64,000 nucleotides of DNA. Source: Pelomonas sp. Root1444 (GTDB lineage Bacteria; Pseudomonadota; Gammaproteobacteria; Burkholderiales; Burkholderiaceae_C). The position numbers and the translations under genes are program-made. The notes under the pieces were generated by a model, which did not search any database, was not told where the DNA came from, and was given only the letters and a program-made list of their open reading frames with translations. How positions within the stretch are numbered: position 1 is the stretch's first letter; each line of letters begins with the position of its first letter. Where the stretch lies: NCBI RefSeq assembly GCF_001426885.1, contig NZ_LMFP01000003.1, forward strand, positions 1,046,720-1,110,719, written 5' to 3'. Shown here piece after piece: positions 32,933 through 41,942 of this stretch.

Positions 32933-34465
32933 TCACTTCGTGCCCGGGATGGGCGTGTTGAGGTAGGGGAAGGCGGCGAGCAGCGGCACGACGGCCTGGT
33001 CCACCGCGTCATGCAGCTTGAAGGCGGTGGCGCCCAGCGGCACCGCGCTGGGTTTGCAGGCGGCGCCGAAGCCGAGCTTGTCGGTGTCGCCGTTGGCCAC
33101 GCACAGCCCGCCCATCACGGCCACCAGCGAGATGTCGACGACGTCGTCCTTGGGTCGGCGGCCGTTGGGGTAGCCGGCGTTGTCGCTGCCGCCGGCGAGG
33201 ATGTTGCCGACGATGCCCAGACGGTTCTGCTGAGCGAAGGCCACGGGTGCGATCGCCGTGTTCAGCCGCAGCATCTCCGACGGCGTGACGGTGGCCGGTT
33301 GGTTGACGCCCTTGATGCCGGTCAGGAAAGTCGTGACCAGGTCGTTGCGCGGGAAGTTGGTGGGCGCCGTGTTGGGCAGGGCCAGCGCGATCTCCAGCAG
33401 CGCGGGCAGCGTCGGGTTCGTCACATAGTCGGCGAACTGCGCGTCGTCCTTGGGTTTGGCGCTGTTGAACTTGTCCTTGTCCTTCAGGCCGATGACGACC
33501 TCGTTGACCAGCGGCATGCCCAGGCGCGACACCTGCACCCAGGCGCCGCCGGCCTTCTCGGCCGTCTGGTGGCCGCTGGCGGGCTTGGGGTCCAGCAGCC
33601 GGCCCTGGCGCAGGCTGGCCGTCGTCCAGCCGCCGATGACGTCGCTGCCCGCCGCCTTCAGGCAGTCCTTGTGGATTTCCAGCGCCAGCGTGGTGACGTT
33701 CTTGTCGCCGACGGTGTTGGGCGCGGCATTGATCAGCGCGGGGTCGGTGATGACCGAGACGGGCGCGTTGACGAGGTCGAAGATGGTGCCCAGGTTGACG
33801 GCGAACGGGTCCTGCCGCTGGCCGACGAAGACCTTGGCCGGCGTGCTGCAGCCGGGGATGTTGACCGGGTGGACATGCTGGGCCGCATAGGCCGCGTAGT
33901 CGGCGATGGTCTTCTTGCCGATGTTGTCGACCGGCTTGTCGAAGGTGGTCGCGCCGCTGGTGGCATGGGCCACGGCCTGCGCCGTGCCGCCGCGGCGGTC
34001 GCCGCGCACGACGGTGACGGTGTAGCTCTCGTTGACCTGCAGGTTGGCGTCCTTCACGTTGGACACCGCGCCGCTCTGGATCAGCGGGATGCCGACCTGC
34101 TTGCCGCCGATGCTCAAGCTGGTGCCGGCGCCGTTGTTGGACAGCTTGTTCTTGAAGCGGAACTGGAAGCTGATGTCCTCCTTGGCGTCGCCGCTGTTGT
34201 CGATGTGGATCTCGTACAGCGCGTTCGGGTCCATCGAGAAGTAGTTGGGGCCGCCGTAGCCGTCCTGCAGCGGCAGGTAGTTGGCAATCAGCGTGACCAT
34301 GCCGTCGCGGCCGGCCTCGTAGCTGCGGAACATGTAGAAGTCCGTCGCATCGACCTTGGGCACGGTGGTGATGAAGGGCGCTTCGCGATGGCTGGACGCC
34401 TGCGCGCCGCAAGCGATGCACAGCAGCGCCACGGCCAGGGCGCTGCGGGTCCGTCGAGCATTCAT
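32933..34465 (-). CDS. DUF4331 domain protein, exported
   Basis: The 510-residue protein has a signal peptide (NARRTRSALAVALLCIACGAQA). It then carries the DUF4331 start SSHREAPFITTVPKVDATDFYMFRSYE, the block GYGGPNYFSMDPNALYEIHIDNSGDAKEDISFQFRF, and a C-terminal NGRRPKDDVVDISLVAVMGG. This family is widespread, secreted and uncharacterised. The Asp/His-rich conserved regions suggest metal binding, but that is not shown. It is the first gene of a four-gene operon (lipoprotein, helical-repeat protein, HupE-like membrane protein), and it diverges from the Tricorn-like protease gene over a 140-base intergenic region with a 7-bp inverted repeat (34483-34501). Confidence 0.88.
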   Translation of the reverse strand: MNARRTRSALAVALLCIACGAQASSHREAPFITTVPKVDATDFYMFRSYEAGRDGMVTLIANYLPLQDGYGGPNYFSMDPNALYEIHIDNSGDAKEDISFQFRFKNKLSNNGAGTSLSIGGKQVGIPLIQSGAVSNVKDANLQVNESYTVTVVRGDRRGGTAQAVAHATSGATTFDKPVDNIGKKTIADYAAYAAQHVHPVNIPGCSTPAKVFVGQRQDPFAVNLGTIFDLVNAPVSVITDPALINAAPNTVGDKNVTTLALEIHKDCLKAAGSDVIGGWTTASLRQGRLLDPKPASGHQTAEKAGGAWVQVSRLGMPLVNEVVIGLKDKDKFNSAKPKDDAQFADYVTNPTLPALLEIALALPNTAPTNFPRNDLVTTFLTGIKGVNQPATVTPSEMLRLNTAIAPVAFAQQNRLGIVGNILAGGSDNAGYPNGRRPKDDVVDISLVAVMGGLCVANGDTDKLGFGAACKPSAVPLGATAFKLHDAVDQAVVPLLAAFPYLNTPIPGTK

Positions 34466-34605
34466 GGGGGCATCCTGTGAGGCGATGCCGGCTTGGCATC
34501 GGTTGGTCTACGGGCCGCCGCCGCCCCTGGATTCACCCGCCCGCCGTGACGAATCGCCCATCACCCCCCTAGCACCACAATGGCGGCCCTTCGAGGAGAT
34601 CACGC

Positions 34606-37600
34606 ATGCCCCGTCCGAGTCTTGCCGCACTGACCGCGGCCCTGTGCGTCACAAGCGCCTGGGCTGGCACCACCGGCTTCTATCGCCAGCCCGTCATCCA
34701 GGGCGAGCAGGTCTACCTGGTTGCCGAGGGCGACCTCTGGCGCGTCGGCCTGGCCGGCGGCGACGCGCAGCGGCTGACCACCCACCCGGGGCTGGAAAGC
34801 CAGCCCGCCGTGTCGCCCGACGGCCGCTGGCTGGCCTTCACCGCGCAGTACGACGGCGGCACCGAGATCTACCTGATGCCCGTCACCGGCGGCCCGCCCA
34901 AGCGCCTGACGTGGGAAGGCGGCGGCATGCGCGTGTGGGGCTTCAGCGCCGCGGGCGAGGTCATCTACACCAGCCTGGACGCCCGCCCAGGCAGCCAGCT
35001 CTTCGCGCTCGACGTGAAGACCGGGCAGCGCCGCCAACTCCCCGTCGGCCAGGCCAGCGACGCCGCGTTGAGCGCGGACGGCAAGACCCTTTACTTCACC
35101 CGCAGCGGGCTGCGCGGCGACAACGCGCGCCAGTACCGCGGCGGTGCGATCGCACGGCTGTGGTCGCTGGACCTGGCCGGCAACGCCGAAGCCAGGCCGC
35201 TGATCGCCGAAGGCAACAACGACCGTCGCCCCCTGCCCTACCGCGACGGCGCCCAGGCGCGCATCGCCTTCCTGTCCGACCGTGACGGCACGGTCAACCT
35301 GTGGTCGGTCGACGCGCAGGGCGGCGACCTGCGCCAGCACACCACGCACAAGGGCTGGGACATCCGCCACGCGGCCATCGACGGCAGCCGCGTCGTCTAT
35401 GCGCTGGGCGCAGACCTCTACCTGCTGGACCTGGCGCAGGCCGGCGCGCCGCGCAAGCTGGACATCGCGCTGGGCGGCGACTTCGACCAGCAGCGCGAGC
35501 GCTGGATCAAGAAGCCGCAGGACTTCCTGACCGACACGGCCTTCGCGCCCAACGGCGAGCGCGTGCTGCTGGCCGCGCGCGGCCGCCTGGCGACCCAGGG
35601 GGTCGGCCCGCTGCGCCGCGCCGAGCTGCCGCAGCAACCCGACGGCCGCTGCCGCAAGGGCGAGTTCAGCGCCGACAGCAAGAGCGTCTTTGCCATCTGC
35701 GACTTCAGCGGCGAGACCGAGATCTGGCGCTTCGCCGCCAACGGCACCGGCCAGCCCGAACGCCTCACCGGCGGTGCCACCACGCAGCGCCGCGACCTGC
35801 TGGCGTCGCCCGATGGCCGCTGGCTGGCGCACACCGACAAGGAAGGCCGCATCTGGCTGACAGACCTCAAGGCACCGGTGGCGGGCAATACCCGCGAGAT
35901 CGCCCGCAGCGGGCTGGGCGAACCGCCGCAGCTGCAGCGCTGGAGCCCGGACGGCCAGGTGCTGGCCTGGACGCTGTCGCTGCGCCACCCCGACCGCACC
36001 CAGCTGCAGCTGCATCAGGTGGCCGAGGGCCGCACGCACACGCTGACGAGCGACCGCTACGACAGCGACGGCGCCGCCTTCAGCCCCGACGGGCAGTGGC
36101 TGTACTTCGCCTCCAGCCGCAACTTCGCGACGACCGGCAATGGCAGCCCCTGGGGCGACCGCAACACCGGGCCGTTCTTCGGCTTTCGCAGCAAGCTCTA
36201 CGCGCTGGCGCTGCAGCCCGGCCTGCGCTCGCCCTTCGCACCCAAGGACGAGCTGGAGTCGCCCACCGAGAAGAAGGCCGAGGAGCAGCGCGCCGAGGAC
36301 CGCAAGGCCACCGACAAGGAACCGACCGAGCGCAAGCCCGACAAGGACAAGGCGGAGGACAAGAAGCCGCCCGCGCCCAAGCGCAAGCCGGCCATCCAGT
36401 TCGAAGGCCTCGCCGGCCGCCTGTACGAACTGCCCGTGCCGGCCGGCAGCTACCGCGCGCTGCGCACCGACGGCAAGCGCCTGTGGTTCCTCGACCAGGA
36501 CCTGGACCGCAAGAGCCACCTCAAGTCCATCGGCATCGACAACCAGGGCGGCCCGGCGGAGATCCTGGCCCACGACGTGCGCGGCTATGAGCTGAGCGCT
36601 GACGGCAAGAAGCTGATGCTGATGCGCAACCAGGGCCAGGGCGCGCCCGAGGTGCTGATCGTCGACGCCGCGCCCAAGCTGCCCGCCGACGTGAGCAAGC
36701 AGCAGGTGCGCTGGGCCGACTGGCAGATCGCGACCCAGCCGCGTGCCGAATGGCGGCAGATGTTTGCCGACGCCTGGCGCATGCACCGCGACCACTTCTA
36801 CGACAAGGACATGCACGGCGTCGACTGGACCGCCGTGCGCGCCAAGTACGAGCCGCTGGTGGACCGCGTGACCGACCGCTTCGAGCTGGCCGAGCTGATG
36901 GCGCAGATGGTGTCCGAGCTGGGCGCGCTGCACAGCCAGGTCGCCCCCGGCGACGTCCGCCCCGGCAGCGACGACCCGGCGCTGGGCGGGCTGGGCGGGC
37001 GCTTCTCGCGCACGGCCGACGGCTGGCGCATCGACGCCATCTACGCCTTCGACCCCGAGCTGCCTGCCGAGGCACCGCCGCTGGCCGCGCCGGGCCTGGG
37101 CCTCAAGGTGGGCGACGTCATCACGGCCATCAATGGCCGCCCGACGGGGCAGGCGCCGCACCTGCTGGAGCTGCTGCGCGGCCAGGCCGGCCGCCAGGTG
37201 CTCATCGACGTGAAGCAGGGCGAGCGCAGCGTGCAGCGCATCGTCACGCCGGTGGCGCAGATGCGCGAGAACCAGCTGCGTTACAACGACTGGCGCGTCA
37301 GCCGCGCCCGCGCCGTGGAGCGCGCCGGCCAGGGCCGCATCGGCTACGTGCACCTGCGCGCGATGGGCCCGGCCGACATCGCCGACTTCGTGCGCGAGTT
37401 CTACGCCGCCAGCGACCGCGACGGCCTCATCATCGACGTGCGCTACAACAACGGCGGCAACATCGACAGCTGGATCCTCGAGAAGCTGCTGCGCCGCGGC
37501 TGGGCCTTCTGGCAGCCCCGCTCACCCGGCGGCACGGACGTCTACGCCAACATGCAGAACGTCTACCGCGGCCACACGGTGGTGCTGATGAACGAGGACA

Positions 37601-37950
37601 CCTACAGCGACGGCGAGACCTTCGCCGAAGGCTTCAAGCGCCTGAAGCTCGGGCCCGTGATCGGCAAGCGCAGCTCCGGCGCGGGCGTCTGGCTGTCCGA
37701 CGGCAACCGCCTCATCGACAACGGCATCATGCGGGCGGCCGAAAGCGGCCAGGTGGATGCCGAAGGGCGCTTCCTCATCGAGGGCGTCGGCGTGACGCCG
37801 GACATCGAGGTCGACAACCCGCCCCGCGCGACGGCCATGGGGCAGGACGCACAGCTGGACGCGGCGATTGCCGAGCTGCAGCGGCGCATCGCGGAGCAGC
37901 CAGTGCAAAACATCAAGCCCGGCAGCTATCCGCGACCTGTCAGGCCATAA
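34606..37950 (+). CDS. Tricorn-like S41 family protease
   Basis: The 1114-residue protein has a signal peptide (PRPSLAALTAALCVTSAWA). An N-terminal beta-propeller region follows, with repeated SPDGRWLAFTA / SADGKTLYFTRS blades (about residues 20-540). Next are a charged Lys/Glu/Pro-rich linker (about 550-600), a C1-type helical region (MFADAWRMHRDHFYDKDMHGVDW), a PDZ domain (GLGLKVGDVITAINGRPTG) and the S41 core with NEDTYSDGETFAEGFK, where Ser of YSDGE is the likely nucleophile. Archaeal Tricorn degrades peptides from the proteasome; this exported bacterial form probably degrades periplasmic peptides. It appears to be a single gene with its own terminator. Confidence 0.92.
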   Translation: MPRPSLAALTAALCVTSAWAGTTGFYRQPVIQGEQVYLVAEGDLWRVGLAGGDAQRLTTHPGLESQPAVSPDGRWLAFTAQYDGGTEIYLMPVTGGPPKRLTWEGGGMRVWGFSAAGEVIYTSLDARPGSQLFALDVKTGQRRQLPVGQASDAALSADGKTLYFTRSGLRGDNARQYRGGAIARLWSLDLAGNAEARPLIAEGNNDRRPLPYRDGAQARIAFLSDRDGTVNLWSVDAQGGDLRQHTTHKGWDIRHAAIDGSRVVYALGADLYLLDLAQAGAPRKLDIALGGDFDQQRERWIKKPQDFLTDTAFAPNGERVLLAARGRLATQGVGPLRRAELPQQPDGRCRKGEFSADSKSVFAICDFSGETEIWRFAANGTGQPERLTGGATTQRRDLLASPDGRWLAHTDKEGRIWLTDLKAPVAGNTREIARSGLGEPPQLQRWSPDGQVLAWTLSLRHPDRTQLQLHQVAEGRTHTLTSDRYDSDGAAFSPDGQWLYFASSRNFATTGNGSPWGDRNTGPFFGFRSKLYALALQPGLRSPFAPKDELESPTEKKAEEQRAEDRKATDKEPTERKPDKDKAEDKKPPAPKRKPAIQFEGLAGRLYELPVPAGSYRALRTDGKRLWFLDQDLDRKSHLKSIGIDNQGGPAEILAHDVRGYELSADGKKLMLMRNQGQGAPEVLIVDAAPKLPADVSKQQVRWADWQIATQPRAEWRQMFADAWRMHRDHFYDKDMHGVDWTAVRAKYEPLVDRVTDRFELAELMAQMVSELGALHSQVAPGDVRPGSDDPALGGLGGRFSRTADGWRIDAIYAFDPELPAEAPPLAAPGLGLKVGDVITAINGRPTGQAPHLLELLRGQAGRQVLIDVKQGERSVQRIVTPVAQMRENQLRYNDWRVSRARAVERAGQGRIGYVHLRAMGPADIADFVREFYAASDRDGLIIDVRYNNGGNIDSWILEKLLRRGWAFWQPRSPGGTDVYANMQNVYRGHTVVLMNEDTYSDGETFAEGFKRLKLGPVIGKRSSGAGVWLSDGNRLIDNGIMRAAESGQVDAEGRFLIEGVGVTPDIEVDNPPRATAMGQDAQLDAAIAELQRRIAEQPVQNIKPGSYPRPVRP

Positions 37951-37955
37951 GCAAC

Positions 37956-37981
37956 AAGGGAGGCCTCGGCCTCCCTTTTTT
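37956..37981 (+). terminator. Rho-independent terminator after the Tricorn-like protease gene
   Basis: GGGAGGC-CTCG-GCCTCCC followed by six T, starting a few bases after the stop codon at 37950. It faces the end of tyrS on the other strand and may serve both. Confidence 0.93.
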
Positions 37982-37996
37982 CCGAGCCGGCGTGGC

Positions 37997-39223
37997 TCAG
38001 CCCAGCACGACGCGCGCGAACTTGCGCTTGCCCACCTGCAGCACGTGCTCGCCGGCGTCCAGCTTCAGGCCCTTGTCCGACAGCACCTCCCCCGAACGGC
38101 GCACGCCGCCCTGCTCGATCATGCGCAGGCCTTCGCTGGTGGACGCCACCAGGCCGGCCGCCTTCAGCACCTGGGCGATGCCCAGCGGCGCGCCGCTCAA
38201 GCGCACTTCGGGAATCTCGTCCGGGATGCCACCCTTGGCGCGGTTGTTGAAGTCGGCCTCGGCTGCGTCCGCCGCCGCCGTGCTGTGGAAGCGCGCCGTG
38301 ATCTCCTTGGCCAGCGCCACCTTGGCATCCTTCGGGTTGCGCCCGCCTGCCACCTCGGTCTTGAGCTGGGCAATCTCGCCGATCGATTTGAAGGACAGCA
38401 GCTCGTACCACTTCCACATCTGCACGTCGCTGATCGACAGGATCTTGGCGAACATGGTGTTGGCCGGCTCCGTGATGCCGATGTAGTTGTTCTTGGACTT
38501 GGACATCTTCTCGACGCCGTCCAGGCCCTCCAGCAGCGGCATGGTCAGGATGCACTGCGGCTCCTGGCCGTATTCCTGCTGCAGGTGGCGGCCCATCAGC
38601 AGGTTGAACTTCTGGTCCGTGCCGCCCAGCTCCAGGTCGCTCTTCAGCGCCACCGAGTCGTAGCCCTGCATGAGCGGGTAGAGGAACTCGTGCACCGAGA
38701 TAGGCGTCTGGCTGTGGAAGCGCTTGGTGAAGTCGTCGCGCTCCAGCATGCGCGCCACCGTGTACTTGGCCGCCAGCTGGATCAACCCGGCTGCGCCCAG
38801 CGGTTCGCTCCACTCGGAGTTGTAGCGGATCTCGGTGCGCGCCGGGTCCAGCACCAGCTTGGCCTGGGCGTAGTACGTCTCCGCGTTGGCCTTGATCTGC
38901 TCGGGCGTCAGCGGCGGGCGGGTGGCGTTGCGGCCGGACGGATCGCCGATCAGCGACGTGAAGTCGCCGATCAGGAAAATGACCTGGTGCCCCAGGTCCT
39001 GCAGCTGACGCATCTTGTTGAGCACCACGGTGTGGCCCACGTGGATGTCCGGCGCCGTCGGGTCCAGGCCCAGCTTGATGCGCAGCGGCACACCGGTGGC
39101 GGCGGAGCGGGCCAGCTTCTTGACCCATTCGGCTTCGGGCAGCAGTTCGTCGACGCCGCGGCGGGTGATGGCCAGCGCCTCCTGGACGGCATCGGTGATG
39201 GGAAATGGGGCGGCGTCGGACAT
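37997..39223 (-). CDS. tyrS: tyrosyl-tRNA synthetase
   Basis: A class I aminoacyl-tRNA synthetase. The HIGH-like motif is [11 protein letters not shown], the tyrosine-pocket region is [31 protein letters not shown] and the KMSKS loop is [15 protein letters not shown]-terminal S4 RNA-binding domain follows ([35 protein letters not shown]). At 408 residues it matches the TyrS2 (TyrZ-like) bacterial subclass rather than the Escherichia coli TyrS1 type. It is divergent from the M23 peptidase gene, with 225 bases between them. Confidence 0.97.
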   Translation of the reverse strand: MSDAAPFPITDAVQEALAITRRGVDELLPEAEWVKKLARSAATGVPLRIKLGLDPTAPDIHVGHTVVLNKMRQLQDLGHQVIFLIGDFTSLIGDPSGRNATRPPLTPEQIKANAETYYAQAKLVLDPARTEIRYNSEWSEPLGAAGLIQLAAKYTVARMLERDDFTKRFHSQTPISVHEFLYPLMQGYDSVALKSDLELGGTDQKFNLLMGRHLQQEYGQEPQCILTMPLLEGLDGVEKMSKSKNNYIGITEPANTMFAKILSISDVQMWKWYELLSFKSIGEIAQLKTEVAGGRNPKDAKVALAKEITARFHSTAAADAAEADFNNRAKGGIPDEIPEVRLSGAPLGIAQVLKAAGLVASTSEGLRMIEQGGVRRSGEVLSDKGLKLDAGEHVLQVGKRKFARVVLG

Positions 39224-39448
39224 GCGCGTCTCCCGCCTCGCAAAAGGCGGGCGAAATTGTTAAGTTGTTGATCTATCGGGGTTAACCGGCATGTCGAGTA
39301 GGACAAAGCCGTTAGAATTCACCCTTCGAATCGGGGGTGTTGCTTCAGCACAACCGATATGGATTTTAGGGCCGCTCCGCATCGCCCACTGCGCGGCCTC
39401 TTCGCATGCAACCGGCCTGGCCGGGATTGCCCCAGCGACAACCCCGGG

Positions 39449-40846
39449 ATGCCGAGCGTGACCGCAGTCCAGAAACGTCTCCATCAGCTTCAAACTGCAC
39501 TCAAAAGCGTAGAAACCTTTGCCGCCAAGCATCCCCGCGCCCTGACCGCGTCTGTCGTCGGCGCCCTGAGCTGCTTCGCCGTGACGGCCTTCGGTATCGC
39601 GCCGATGGCGCCTGACGCCGCCGAACTGCCGCGCCGCACGCTGATCCAGACGCTGGCCGCCCCCGACATCGAAGCCCAGCTCGACGAGCTGGCGACGCAT
39701 GCCATCGGCCTGACCCGCGCCGAGGCCACCCGCTCCAGCGACACCCCTGACAGCCTGCTGCGCCGCGCCGGCGCCTTCGACCCGGCCGCCGCCGCCTTCC
39801 TGCGCAACGACCCCATGGGCCGCCGCGTGCTGCAGGGCCGCGCCGGCAAGATGGTCCACCTGACGGCCGACGCCTCGGGTCAGGTGCAGAAGATCGTCGT
39901 GCGCTTCCCGGCCGAGAAGGTCGAGCAGCAATCAAGTCATTTCACCCGTCTCACCATCGAACGCGACGGCACGGTCTTCCGCGCTCGCACCGAGGTCGCC
40001 CCACTGCAGGCGCAGGTCGCGCTCGGCAGCGGCAGCATCCGCACCTCGCTGTTCGCCGCCACCGACGACGCCAACATCCCCGATGCCATCGCCTCGCAGA
40101 TGGCCGACATGTTCTCCGGCGACATCGACTTCCACCGCGAACTGCGCAAGGGCGACCGCTTCAGCATCGTCTACGAGACGCTGACGGCCGATGGCGAGCC
40201 CATCAACTGGGACGGCGGCGTCGGCCGCCTGCTGGCCGGTGAGTTCACGAACAACGGCAAGACCTACTCGGCCGTCTATTTCAAGGACAGCGCCTCCGGC
40301 AAGGCCAGCTTCTACGGCTTCGACGGCCAGAGCAAGCGCCGCGCCTTCCTGGCCAGCCCGATGGAGTTCTCCCGCATCACCAGCGGCTTCGCGATGCGCT
40401 TCCACCCCATCCTGAACACCTGGCGCCAGCACAACGGCGTGGACTACGGCGCGCCGACCGGCACGGCGGTGCGCTCGGTCGGCGACGGCGTCGTCGAGAT
40501 GGCAGGCTGGCAGAACGGCTTCGGCAACGTCGTGCATGTCCGCCACGCGGGCGACCGCACGACCGTCTACGCGCACCTCAGCAAGATCGACGTGAAGAAG
40601 GGCCAGCGCATCGAGCAAGGCCAGCGCCTGGGTGCCGTGGGCGCCACCGGCTGGGCCACCGGCCCGCACCTGCACTTCGAGTTCCGCGTCGGCGGCCGCC
40701 ACATGGACCCGCGCGCCATCGCCCGCGCCTCCGAGGCCATCACGCTGCCCAACTACGCCAAGGCGCAGTTCCAGCAGACCGTCGCCAGCGTGAAGACCCA
40801 GCTGGCCGTCGCGGAAACGATGGATGGCGTCTCCGCCGCCGACTGA
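39449..40846 (+). CDS. M23 family murein endopeptidase (MepM-like)
   Basis: The 465-residue protein has an N-terminal membrane/signal segment (LTASVVGALSCFAVTAFGIAP), an OapA/LysM-like middle region (DFHRELRKGDRFSIVYE) and a C-terminal M23 domain. The zinc ligands are in RFHPILNTWRQHNGVDYGAPTG (H..HxxxD), and the catalytic histidines are in VYAHLSK and GPHLHFEFR. It cuts peptidoglycan cross-links in the periplasm. Start ATG 39449 is preferred because it sits about 40 residues before the membrane segment. An earlier in-frame ATG (39359) is possible. A TAGAAT -10-like box lies at 39313-39318. Its end overlaps anmK by 23 bases. Confidence 0.93.
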   Translation: MPSVTAVQKRLHQLQTALKSVETFAAKHPRALTASVVGALSCFAVTAFGIAPMAPDAAELPRRTLIQTLAAPDIEAQLDELATHAIGLTRAEATRSSDTPDSLLRRAGAFDPAAAAFLRNDPMGRRVLQGRAGKMVHLTADASGQVQKIVVRFPAEKVEQQSSHFTRLTIERDGTVFRARTEVAPLQAQVALGSGSIRTSLFAATDDANIPDAIASQMADMFSGDIDFHRELRKGDRFSIVYETLTADGEPINWDGGVGRLLAGEFTNNGKTYSAVYFKDSASGKASFYGFDGQSKRRAFLASPMEFSRITSGFAMRFHPILNTWRQHNGVDYGAPTGTAVRSVGDGVVEMAGWQNGFGNVVHVRHAGDRTTVYAHLSKIDVKKGQRIEQGQRLGAVGATGWATGPHLHFEFRVGGRHMDPRAIARASEAITLPNYAKAQFQQTVASVKTQLAVAETMDGVSAAD

Positions 40847-41942
40847 TCCCGATCGTCGGCCCTACATCGGGCTGATGTCGGGCACTTCGCTCGACGGCAT
40901 CGATGGCGTCCTCTTCGACGCGCAGGCACTGGTCGTCACCGGCCATGTACACGCCCCCTTCTCCCCGGCGCTGCGCGACGAGCTGCTCGCGCTGAACACG
41001 CCGGGCGACAACGAACTGCACCGCGCCGCGCTGGCGGCCAACGCCGTCGCGCGCGGCTATGCCGATGTCGTGGCACAGCTGCTCGAAGCGACAGGCACGC
41101 GCCGCGACGAGGTGGCCGCAATCGGCGCACACGGCCAGACGGTGCGCCACCGGCCCGGCGGCTTCGACGGCTACACGACGCAGCTGCTGAACGGCGCACT
41201 GCTGGCCGAGCAGGCCGGCATCGACGTCGTCTGCGACCTGCGCAGCCGCGACGTGGCCGCCGGCGGCCAGGGCGCGCCGCTGGTGCCGGCCTTCCACCGC
41301 GCGGTCTTCGGCGCGCCGGACGCGGACGTCGCCGCCCTCAACCTCGGCGGCATCGGCAATCTCAGCCTGCTGTTCGCGGACGGCCGCACCGGCGGCTTCG
41401 ACTGCGGCCCGGCCAACTGCCTGATGGACGGCTGGATCGCCAGCCACCGCGGCCTGGCCTACGACACGGGCGGTGCCTGGGCGGCCACCGGCCAGGTCTT
41501 GCCGGAGTTGTTGACCGCGCTGCTGGCGGAGCCCTTTTTCACGCTGCCGCCGCCCAAGAGCACCGGGCGCGACCTCTTCCACCCGGCATGGCTGCAGGCG
41601 CGGCTGAAGCCCGGCCAGCGCCCCGAGGACGTACAGGCCACGCTGCTCGAGCTGAGCGCCCGCACGGCGGCCGACGCGCTGAAGGCGCAGATGCCGCAAG
41701 CGCGCACGCTGATCGCCTGCGGCGGCGGGGCGCGCAACGGCGCGCTGATGCGGCGCCTGGCCGAACTGCTGCCGGGCGTGCAGGTCCAGTCGAGTGCCGA
41801 CCGCGGGCTGCCCGTCGACCAAGTCGAGGCGGCTGCCTTCGCCTGGCTGGCCCATTGCTTCGTCACGCACCAGCCGGGCAACCTGCCCGCCGTCACCGGC
41901 GCCGCCGGGCGGCGTCGCCTGGGCGCCCTGTACCCGGCCTAA
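40824..41942 (+). CDS. anmK: anhydro-N-acetylmuramic acid kinase
   Basis: The 372-residue sugar kinase has the AnmK signature YIGLMSGTSLDGIDGVL, GAHGQTVRHRPGG, LNLGGIGNLSLL and DCGPANCLMDGW. The catalytic Asp region in VCDLRSRDVAAGGQGAPLVPAFH is also present. It phosphorylates and opens 1,6-anhydro-MurNAc in the recycling of cell-wall fragments. The start lies inside the end of the murein peptidase gene. This tight pair makes functional sense: one cuts peptidoglycan, the other recycles the released sugar. Confidence 0.96.
   Translation: MASPPPTDPDRRPYIGLMSGTSLDGIDGVLFDAQALVVTGHVHAPFSPALRDELLALNTPGDNELHRAALAANAVARGYADVVAQLLEATGTRRDEVAAIGAHGQTVRHRPGGFDGYTTQLLNGALLAEQAGIDVVCDLRSRDVAAGGQGAPLVPAFHRAVFGAPDADVAALNLGGIGNLSLLFADGRTGGFDCGPANCLMDGWIASHRGLAYDTGGAWAATGQVLPELLTALLAEPFFTLPPPKSTGRDLFHPAWLQARLKPGQRPEDVQATLLELSARTAADALKAQMPQARTLIACGGGARNGALMRRLAELLPGVQVQSSADRGLPVDQVEAAAFAWLAHCFVTHQPGNLPAVTGAAGRRRLGALYPA

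Noticed and set aside
34600-37353. 917-codon minus-strand open frame opposite the Tricorn-like gene
   Set aside because: Same shadow effect; the plus-strand frame has signal peptide, PDZ and S41 motifs.
39310-39345. TTCGAATC flanked by CACCC and GGGTG, resembling a tRNA T-arm
   Set aside because: The loop is too long and no acceptor, D or anticodon arms can be built around it.
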